Below the pieces are notes generated by a model, which was given only the letters and a program-made list of their open reading frames with translations, did no database searches and was not told the origin of the DNA. Positions 1 through 5,827 of a stretch of 14,358 nt of DNA are shown here, piece after piece. Origin of the DNA: DATKCN01 sp035513175. Lineage in GTDB: Bacteria; Chloroflexota; Chloroflexia; Thermomicrobiales; CFX8. Position numbers and translations under genes: made by a program. The DNA lies in NCBI GenBank assembly GCA_035513175.1, contig DATKCN010000153.1, positions 1-14,358 of the forward strand. Reading direction: 5' to 3'. How positions within the stretch are numbered: the first letter of the stretch is position 1; each line of letters begins with the position of its first letter.

Positions 1-22
1 AGCGTGAAGCGGCAGCAGTCAC
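1..22 (-). CDS. N-terminal start of a second LAL-type LuxR regulator (partial, runs off left edge)
   Basis: Read on the minus strand from position 22, a GTG opens a frame giving M-T-A-A-A-S-R before the window ends. The neighbouring regulator starting at 2459 begins M-T-A-T-A-S-R, also from GTG. At DNA level, positions 1-29 match 2438-2466 at 25 of 29 bases, and both starts have a TATAAT box about 45 nt upstream on the minus strand. I infer a tandem paralogue of the ATPase-LuxR gene that precedes it, 100 bp downstream of that gene's stop. Only seven codons are visible, so the identity of the rest of the protein is inference. Confidence 0.6.
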
Positions 23-67
23 GGCGCTCTTCTCATCATCTTCAGGCGGTCGGGAACGTCCTTACTG

Positions 68-73
68 ATTATA
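68..73 (-). promoter_or_regulatory. Candidate -10 box for the left-edge regulator gene
   Basis: The minus strand reads TATAAT, the exact sigma-70 consensus, 45 nt before the GTG at 22. The same box lies 44 nt before the paralogous GTG at 2459. No convincing -35 is seen at a 16-18 nt spacing. A short inverted repeat, AGATC/GATCT (92-96 and 103-107), lies just upstream and could be an operator or chance. Confidence 0.45.
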
Positions 74-122
74 GTTACATAAATGGCGGTCAGATCGCCG
101 GTGATCTACGGACACGAAGCGG

Positions 123-2459
123 TCACGTGTGGCCGTGACGCACGGCCCACGTTGCAGCTCCCGTGCGGGACTCGACGTCGAGCTTGCGGTAGATGTTGTT
201 GATGTGACGCTCTACGGTGCGGATGCTGAGGCTGAGCTCCAGGGCGATCGCCTTGTTGCTGTGGCCTGAGGCGATCAGCCGCAACACCTCGATTTCACGC
301 GCTGTCAGTCCGCGTGCGGTCGCGGCCGGCAGCGTGACGGCGTTGGCGTCCATCATTACGACCGCGTCCAGGGCACGTTCGGCGGTCGCGATCGCCGCAT
401 CCGTTGACAGATCCCGCCCCGCCGCCCATTCGACCTCAAGCGTGTCGTCACCCAGAATGGGGCGCAGGCTCGCGCGCAACGCGTCACGATTCCCGCGCTC
501 TCTGGGAGGAAGCAACATGTCCGTCCTCTCGCGCAGCGCGTCGTGCGCGCCGCCCAGCCGCGCGGACAGCACGTGCTGGCCGGTCTCCCGTGCCAGCAAC
601 GCACACTGGAATAGTTGTTGGCCCAGGTGCCACTGCCATCGACTGGCCACACTGATCGACAGGATTTCTTGAAGCCCGGTAGCCGCCTGGCGGTAGTCGC
701 CACGCTCGGTCGCGAGCGATACCAGTCCGGACAGACATAAATGGATAGGTGATGGATTGCCCGCCGCGCGTGCAATCTCCACGCCCTCCTCCAGCAACGA
801 TCGCCGGCGATCGAAGTCGCGCGGGTCGGTCAGAACGCTGCTGATATTCGCCAGCGAACGGGCAGCAGAGGGGCCGTCACCGACCTCACGCGCCAGCGCC
901 AGGCTACGCTCCCAATACGCGATCGCAGCATCGAAGTCGCCCAAATTCACCGTCGCGACACCCTGTAGAACCAGCGGACGGAGCATCAGCGCCCGTTCGC
1001 AGAGCGCCTCGTAGATGGCGAGTGCTTCGTCAATGATCGGGATTGAGCCAGCCGGGTCGCCACGCGCAATAGCAAGCGCCGCCGCCGTCGAGAGCGCGCC
1101 GGCACGTGCGGTGGTCGGTCGCTCCGCGCCAGGCAGGGCCAGGACTGCCTCGACCTGAGACCAGCCATCCGACAGCCCTCCACGGTGGTACCAGAATCCC
1201 CATAGTTCCGCGACCAGGCGCAGACACTGCTCGACTTTGTCGTGTTCGCTGAGCCATGTCAGCGCGGCGCGCAGATTAGCGCGCTCGGGATCAAGCCGGT
1301 CGAGCCACGACTGGTCGCCGTCCCTGACCAGCGGTCCGCCCCGTTCAGCAAGCGCCAGGAAGTGCTCGGCATGCCGCTGCCGGATCACGGGCTCCTCGTC
1401 GCTCGCGGCAAGCTGTTCCAGCCCGTATTCACGGATCGTTTCAAGCATCCCAAAGCGTGTCGAGCCGTCATCCCGCGCGCGCTGATGGATCAGGTTCTGA
1501 TCGAGCAGCGCAACAAGGCCATCGAGAATCCCGCTCTCCGAATCACGGCCGTCGTGCGCGACGAGCGCTTCGACGGCCTGTGTTGTCCAACCTCCGACAA
1601 AGACCGCAAGCCTGCGAAACAACAGCTGCCGCTCCGCGGTCAGCAGGTCGTAGCTCCAGTCGATCGTCGCACGCAACGTTCGCTGGCGCTCCGGAACGTC
1701 ACGCGGGCCGCCGACGAGCAGTGGCAGGCGGTGTTCCAGGCGTTCGGCCAGCGCCCGAGGAGAGAAAACCTGCATCCGCGCGGCTGCCAGCTCGATCGCC
1801 AATGGCAGTCCGTCCAGCCGCACGCAGATGTTCGCGACGGCTGCGGCGTTGTCCGGAGTCAGGGCAAACGCGGAATGCGCGGACTGGGCGCGGTTGACGA
1901 AGAGCCGTACTGCCTCCACCCGTCCCAGCTCGTCAACCGGCGGAAGATCGGCATCATCCGGGACCGCCAGCGGCGGCACGGCGACGACGCGCTCCCCGTA
2001 AAGGTGCAGCGGGACGCGGCTGGTTACGAGCAGCGACAGGCCCGGGCACGCGCCGAGCAGCTCGCTGAGCGCCGGCGCGGACGAGACGACCTGCTCGAAG
2101 TTATCCAGCACCAGCAGCGTCAATCGCTCGTCAAGCGCGGCCATCAGGCTGGCCAGCAGCGGCTGTCCGGCCGCCTCGCGGACACCGAACGACTGTGCGA
2201 CGGCGGGGATCACCAGCTCCGGGTCGCGTAGCGGCGCGAGCGACACGAAGCGGGCTCCGTCGGAGAAGGATGCGGCAACTTCGGTCGTGACCTGGATCGC
2301 CAGCCGGGTCTTGCCCGACCCGCCGGGACCTGTCAGCGTGACGAGGCGCGCGCGATCGTCGCGCAGCAGGGACGCCACGGCGGCGACCTCCCGCTCCCGG
2401 CCGATCAGCGGGGTCAGCGGCGTTGGCAGGCCCGGCAAGCGTGAAGCTGTAGCGGTCAC
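123..2459 (-). CDS. LAL-type transcriptional regulator: NB-ARC-like ATPase with C-terminal LuxR helix-turn-helix
   Basis: This is a 778-residue signal-responsive transcription factor. The N-terminal P-loop ATPase has LIGRERE at 18-24, Walker A GPGGSGKT at 44-51, Walker B LLVLDN at 115-120, an LLVTSR sensor at 143-148 and GLPLAIELAAAR at 217-228, typical of AfsR/LAL-type STAND ATPases. Residues of roughly 350-680 are helical and repeat-like (TPR-type). The LuxR/GerE DNA-binding domain is at 718-778 (LTAREIEVLRLIASG...). In this class an effector and ATP control oligomerisation and DNA binding; the effector here cannot be read. The GTG start is supported by GAGGG four bases upstream and by the conserved start region of the paralogue at 22. 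It is divergent from the helicase gene. The 100 bp after its stop carries the promoter of the next paralogue. Confidence 0.93.
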   Translation of the reverse strand: MTATASRLPGLPTPLTPLIGREREVAAVASLLRDDRARLVTLTGPGGSGKTRLAIQVTTEVAASFSDGARFVSLAPLRDPELVIPAVAQSFGVREAAGQPLLASLMAALDERLTLLVLDNFEQVVSSAPALSELLGACPGLSLLVTSRVPLHLYGERVVAVPPLAVPDDADLPPVDELGRVEAVRLFVNRAQSAHSAFALTPDNAAAVANICVRLDGLPLAIELAAARMQVFSPRALAERLEHRLPLLVGGPRDVPERQRTLRATIDWSYDLLTAERQLLFRRLAVFVGGWTTQAVEALVAHDGRDSESGILDGLVALLDQNLIHQRARDDGSTRFGMLETIREYGLEQLAASDEEPVIRQRHAEHFLALAERGGPLVRDGDQSWLDRLDPERANLRAALTWLSEHDKVEQCLRLVAELWGFWYHRGGLSDGWSQVEAVLALPGAERPTTARAGALSTAAALAIARGDPAGSIPIIDEALAIYEALCERALMLRPLVLQGVATVNLGDFDAAIAYWERSLALAREVGDGPSAARSLANISSVLTDPRDFDRRRSLLEEGVEIARAAGNPSPIHLCLSGLVSLATERGDYRQAATGLQEILSISVASRWQWHLGQQLFQCALLARETGQHVLSARLGGAHDALRERTDMLLPPRERGNRDALRASLRPILGDDTLEVEWAAGRDLSTDAAIATAERALDAVVMMDANAVTLPAATARGLTAREIEVLRLIASGHSNKAIALELSLSIRTVERHINNIYRKLDVESRTGAATWAVRHGHT

Positions 2460-2503
2460 GGCGCCCTCATCATTGTGCTCTGGTGATCATCTGTCGTCGG
2501 GCG

Positions 2504-2509
2504 ATTATA
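2504..2509 (-). promoter_or_regulatory. Candidate -10 box for the ATPase-LuxR gene
   Basis: The minus strand reads TATAAT 44 nt ahead of the GTG at 2459, which would give a leader of roughly 38 nt. The same box at the same distance precedes the left-edge paralogue, which raises confidence above that of a chance AT-rich hexamer. No good -35 is visible. The rest of the 250-bp divergent spacer (2460-2709) should also hold the helicase promoter, which I cannot place. Confidence 0.5.
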
Positions 2510-2696
2510 ACGTCACCGCCGAGCGCCTTGTGCCAGAAACTGGACAGCCGGCACGACTGAGCGTCCTCCGGTGGCGTCTCGCTTGTGGCCCTGAGGCGGC
2601 GCCCGTATCCGAAAGCCAGCGTGTTCGGGCCATGGGTGATAACGTCAGGACACGGAAGAAGCGCAATGTACGCGCTGCCTGCCACACACACGATGT

Positions 2697-2702
2697 AGAG
2701 GA
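2697..2702 (+). promoter_or_regulatory. Ribosome binding site that sets the helicase start
   Basis: AGAGGA lies seven bases before the ATG at 2710. It supports that start over in-frame upstream starts reaching back to 2287, which would overlap the divergent regulator gene and add 141 residues with no helicase homology. Confidence 0.65.
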
Positions 2703-2709
2703 CACGCGG

Positions 2710-4356
2710 ATGACACGCTCGTTTGAGTCGTTGGGGCTGACCCCGGACACGTTGCGCACGATTACCGAGCTGGGCTTCGAGGAGCCGACGCCGATCCAGA
2801 TCGAAGCCATCCCGCCGCTGATGGCCGGGCGGGACATGATGGCGCAGGCCCAGACCGGCACCGGCAAGACGGCCGCCTTCGGCCTGCCAATCGTCGAGCG
2901 GCTCAGCGGCGCGACGCCGGGGCCGGAGGCGCTGATTCTCGCGCCGACCCGCGAGCTGGCGGTGCAGGTGGCGGAGGCTATCCACCGCTTCGGCAAGTAC
3001 CGGGGCATCCACGTCGTGGCGGTCTACGGCGGGCAGCCGATCGAGCGGCAGTTGCGCGCGCTCTCGCGGCCGGTCGACGTGGTGGTCGGCACGCCGGGGC
3101 GGCTGATGGACCACATGCGCCGGGAGACGCTCAAGCTCGGGCAGGTGCGCTTCGTCGTGCTCGATGAGGCGGACGAGATGCTGGACATGGGCTTTCTGGA
3201 GGACATCGAGACGATCCTCAGCGCGCTGCCGGATGAGCGGCAGACGGGCCTGTTCTCCGCCACGCTGCCGAAGCGCATCCTTGATCTCGGCTCCCGCTAC
3301 CTGAACAAGCCGGTGACGATCCAGATCGAGGCGGACGACGTTTCCGTCCCGCTCATCAGCCAGAGCTACTACGAGGTCGCGCCGCGCGCCAAGCTGGAGG
3401 CGCTGACGCGCATCCTCGACCTGGAGGACCCGGCCTCGGCGATGGTCTTCTGCCGCACGAAGCTCGAAGTGGACGATGTGGCGCAGGCGTTGCAGGGGCG
3501 CGGCTACGCGGCCGAGGCGATCCACGGCGACCTGTCGCAAATGATGCGTGACCGCGTGATGGCCCGCTTTCGCGCCGGGACGGCGACGCTGCTGGTTGCG
3601 ACCGACGTGGCGGCCCGCGGGCTGGACGTGGAGCACGTCAGCCACGTCATCAACTACAGCATGCCGGGCGACCCGGAATCCTACGTGCACCGCATCGGGC
3701 GCACGGGACGGGCGGGTCGCACCGGCGAGGCGATTTCGCTGGTGACACCCCGCGAGAAGCGGTTGCTACGCTGGATCGAGCGGCTGGTCGGGCAACGGCT
3801 GGAAGCGCGGCGGACGCCGACCGCGACCGACGTGGCGGCCCGCCAGCGGGAGCGGCTGGCCGCCACGTTGCAGGAGATCATCGAGATGGAGGAGCTGGAG
3901 GGGCCGATGTCGCTGGTCGACGAATTGGCCGCCTACTACGACCCCAACCTCATCGCGGCCGCCGCGCTGTCGCTGCTGATGGAGCCGGAGCCGGAGACGC
4001 CGGAGTTGCCGGTCAGCAGCGTTGGCGCCGAGAAGGGCATGACGCGGCTCTTTATCGATGTCGGCAGCAAGGACGGCCTGCGGCCCAGCGACGTGGTCGG
4101 CGCGATCGCCAATGAGGCGCAGATTCCCGGCAAGGCGATCGGGGTGATCGAGATCAAGGACACCTACGCGTTCGTTGAGATCCCGGAGCATCTCGTGCTG
4201 CGCGTCGTGGCGGCGCTGGGCCGCACGCGCCTGCGGGGGCGTGAGGTGAAGGTGGAGGTGGCCACGCCCCGCGAGGGGAACGACGACCGCTCCCGTGGCG
4301 ACGGTCGCTCGCGGGAAGAGTCTCGGCCGAAGGGGAAGCAGCGGGCGTGGACCTAA
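2710..4356 (+). CDS. DEAD-box ATP-dependent RNA helicase, CsdA/DeaD-like, with DbpA-type RNA-binding domain
   Basis: This 548-residue cytoplasmic enzyme unwinds short RNA duplexes at the cost of ATP. In bacteria the family acts in ribosome assembly, cold adaptation and mRNA decay. All core motifs are present in order: Q motif (GFEEPTPIQ, 22-30), motif I AQTGTGKT (47-54), Ia PTRELA (79-84), Ib TPGR (128-131), II DEAD (152-155), III SAT (183-185), V ATDVAARGLD (297-306) and VI HRIGRTGRAGR (327-337). After a helical linker, residues of about 443-518 (GMTRLFIDVGSKDGLRP onward) match the DbpA RNA-binding fold. The tail from about 520 is short, basic and Ser/Arg/Gly-rich. The start follows the AGAGGA site and the usual distance to the Q motif. 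Whether it plays the DbpA role on 23S rRNA or the broader CsdA role cannot be told. Confidence 0.96.
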   Translation: MTRSFESLGLTPDTLRTITELGFEEPTPIQIEAIPPLMAGRDMMAQAQTGTGKTAAFGLPIVERLSGATPGPEALILAPTRELAVQVAEAIHRFGKYRGIHVVAVYGGQPIERQLRALSRPVDVVVGTPGRLMDHMRRETLKLGQVRFVVLDEADEMLDMGFLEDIETILSALPDERQTGLFSATLPKRILDLGSRYLNKPVTIQIEADDVSVPLISQSYYEVAPRAKLEALTRILDLEDPASAMVFCRTKLEVDDVAQALQGRGYAAEAIHGDLSQMMRDRVMARFRAGTATLLVATDVAARGLDVEHVSHVINYSMPGDPESYVHRIGRTGRAGRTGEAISLVTPREKRLLRWIERLVGQRLEARRTPTATDVAARQRERLAATLQEIIEMEELEGPMSLVDELAAYYDPNLIAAAALSLLMEPEPETPELPVSSVGAEKGMTRLFIDVGSKDGLRPSDVVGAIANEAQIPGKAIGVIEIKDTYAFVEIPEHLVLRVVAALGRTRLRGREVKVEVATPREGNDDRSRGDGRSREESRPKGKQRAWT

Positions 4357-4403
4357 CCCCCCGGCCCCCTTCTCTAAGAGGGTGCGGCAGCACTTGAAGG
4401 GGG
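4357..4403 (+). repeat. C-rich intergenic hairpin element, copy 1
   Basis: Immediately after the helicase stop, CCCCCCGGCCCCCT (4357-4370) is identical to 12092-12105. CCCCCTTC (4365-4372) pairs with GAAGGGGG (4396-4403). Inside that, GTGC (4382-4385) and GCAC (4390-4393) form a small stem with a 4-nt loop. It may terminate helicase transcription, although no T-run follows. It could equally be a mobile-type intergenic palindrome. Confidence 0.5.
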
Positions 4404-4425
4404 AGATTGTGGATTGCGATTGATT

Positions 4426-4430
4426 GAGGA
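4426..4430 (+). promoter_or_regulatory. Ribosome binding site favouring ATG 4436
   Basis: GAGGA lies five bases before the ATG at 4436. Alternative in-frame starts at TTG 4424 and ATG 4430 have no purine-rich site at a usable distance; the nearest, GGGGAG, is about 25 nt away. Confidence 0.5.
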
Positions 4431-4435
4431 TGGGG

Positions 4436-5359
4436 ATGCCGAGGGATTTTCGGTTCGGGGTGTCGGTCTTTCAGGCGGAGACGGGGGAGGCGTGGCGGGA
4501 GAAGGCGCGGCGGGTCGAGGGACTGGGCTTCGACGTGCTGCTGATCCCCGACCACATTGGCTCGGAGCTGCTGAGCTATGCCCCGGCGCTGATGGCGGCG
4601 GCGGATGCGACGACGACGCTGCGGGTCGGGCCGTTCGTGTTGGACAACAACTTCCGACACCCTGCCTTCGTGGCCCGTGACGCGGCGACGATCGACCTGC
4701 TGTCCGAGGGGCGCTACGAGCTGGGCATCGGCGGCGGCTGGTTGCCGGCCAACTTCGAGCGCACGGGCGTCCCGTTCAAGACGGCGGGCATCCGCGCCGG
4801 GCGGCTCGAAGAGAGCGTGCTGATCATCAAGGGACTGTTGAAGGGCGAGCCGTTCAGCTTTGCAGGCGAGCACTACACCATTGCCGAGCTGGCAGGCTTC
4901 CCAAAGCCGGTCCAGCAGCCGCTGCCGATCATGATGGGCGCGGGCGGCCCGCGCGTGCTGGACTTCGCGGCGCGGGAGGCGGACATCATCGGCGTCACGC
5001 CACCGGCCCTGCCACAGGGCGGCCTGAAGCTGGCGGTCGAGGCGGACAGCGTGGACAGGCAGATCGCTCGCATCCGCGCCGCAGCCGGGGAGCTCTTCGA
5101 CGACATTGAGCTGAACATCCTGATGCAAGAGGTGCTCGTGACCGACGACCGGCAGGCGGCGGCTGAGGAGCTTGCCGCGCAATGGGAGAAGCCCGCCGCC
5201 GACCTGCTGGATTCTCCGCACCTGCTGATCGGGACGCACGAGCAGATGGCCGAGGACCTGCGCCAGCGGCGGGAGCGCTTCGGCTTCTCCTACATCGCGG
5301 TGTTTGAGCGGGATCTGGACGCGTTCGCGCCGGTGATCGCGAAGGCTCGGAGTGCGTGA
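4436..5359 (+). CDS. F420-dependent LLM-class (luciferase-like) oxidoreductase, MSMEG_2516-type
   Basis: This 307-residue TIM-barrel protein belongs to the bacterial luciferase-like superfamily. Its pattern fits the subgroup predicted to use coenzyme F420 (the MSMEG_2516 family in TIGRFAM terms): FRFGVSVF at 5-12, GLGFDVLLIPDH at 29-40, GRYELGIGGGW at 92-102 and PIMMGAGGPRVLDFAA at 164-179. Members transfer hydride between F420 and small organic substrates; the substrate here is unknown, and FMN use is possible. There is no signal peptide or membrane segment. It lies 79 bp after the helicase with a hairpin between, so it is probably a separate transcript. The start at 4436 rests on the GAGGA site; ATG 4430 would add only two residues. 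Confidence 0.88.
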   Translation: MPRDFRFGVSVFQAETGEAWREKARRVEGLGFDVLLIPDHIGSELLSYAPALMAAADATTTLRVGPFVLDNNFRHPAFVARDAATIDLLSEGRYELGIGGGWLPANFERTGVPFKTAGIRAGRLEESVLIIKGLLKGEPFSFAGEHYTIAELAGFPKPVQQPLPIMMGAGGPRVLDFAAREADIIGVTPPALPQGGLKLAVEADSVDRQIARIRAAAGELFDDIELNILMQEVLVTDDRQAAAEELAAQWEKPAADLLDSPHLLIGTHEQMAEDLRQRRERFGFSYIAVFERDLDAFAPVIAKARSA

Positions 5360-5386
5360 TGTGCGGGCGAGTGCCGGGTCTTCGCG

Positions 5387-5674
5387 TCATCGGCGACCAG
5401 CGTGTGCCCTCGGAACCATCAGGCCGACGCCGGCGAACTGCGCCGTCAAGCAGGTGAAGCCGATGGTAATCGTGGCAAGCCAGGCGACGGTTCCCAGCAT
5501 GACGCCGAACATGATCTCGCCGCCGTATTCCGCCTGCGCCAAGAACGAGTGCATCGTGGCACGCACATCGCTGGTGGTGCGGCGGTTGACCCAGATCCTG
5601 CTGACGGCGCGCGTGACGGTCAACGCGACGCCACCCACCAACAGCACACCTGCGTCGCCAAATATGGCAATCTC
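5387..5674 (-). pseudogene. C-terminal remnant of an MFS permease
   Basis: The minus-strand frame ending at 5387 reads like the last two or three membrane helices of a major-facilitator permease. A hydrophobic stretch VLLVGGVALTVTRAV is followed by the TSDVRATMHSFLAQAE loop typical of MFS proteins before the penultimate helix, then GGEIMFGVMLGTVAWLATI and a last helix ending in VPRAHAGRR. Family resemblance begins near 5674. Upstream the frame turns into Ser/Arg/Gly-rich non-homologous sequence and meets a stop at 5783-5785. The other roughly 300 residues of a normal MFS protein are missing, since the next gene starts at 5828 on the other strand. I therefore read it as a decayed fragment. A short GTG start at 5647 could give an 86-residue two-helix protein, which I consider less likely. 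Confidence 0.6.
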
Positions 5675-5827
5675 GATCCTGCTGTAACGGTCGGCGCTCT
5701 CCTGTCCACTTGCCCGGTGGCTGGGGGCGCCTGCACAGGCACGATGACCGAGATGCCGCTGCCGCTGGCCGCTGAGAACACGCTACACTGAAGCTAATGG
5801 AACTCGGGAGCGGAAAGGACGAGAGCC

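Noticed and set aside
1242..2231. Plus-strand 329-residue open frame inside the ATPase-LuxR gene
   Set aside because: It is antisense to clear Walker and NB-ARC motifs, has Arg/Gln/His-rich low-complexity composition and no recognisable domain; a GC-rich shadow.
2287..2709. 141-residue N-terminal extension of the helicase
   Set aside because: It overlaps the divergent regulator gene and its promoter, has no helicase similarity, and a good ribosome site supports ATG 2710.
2470..3690. Minus-strand 406-residue frame antisense to the helicase
   Set aside because: Arg/His/Asp-rich composition mirrors the helicase codons; no motif or ribosome site.
4154..5239. Minus-strand 361-residue frame antisense to the F420 enzyme
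   Set aside because: The real protein on the plus strand has family motifs throughout; this is a complementary-frame artefact.
5784..5789. TACACT as a -10 for the 5828 regulator
   Set aside because: Only a partial match, with no -35 at proper spacing; mentioned in the gene entry but not listed as a promoter.
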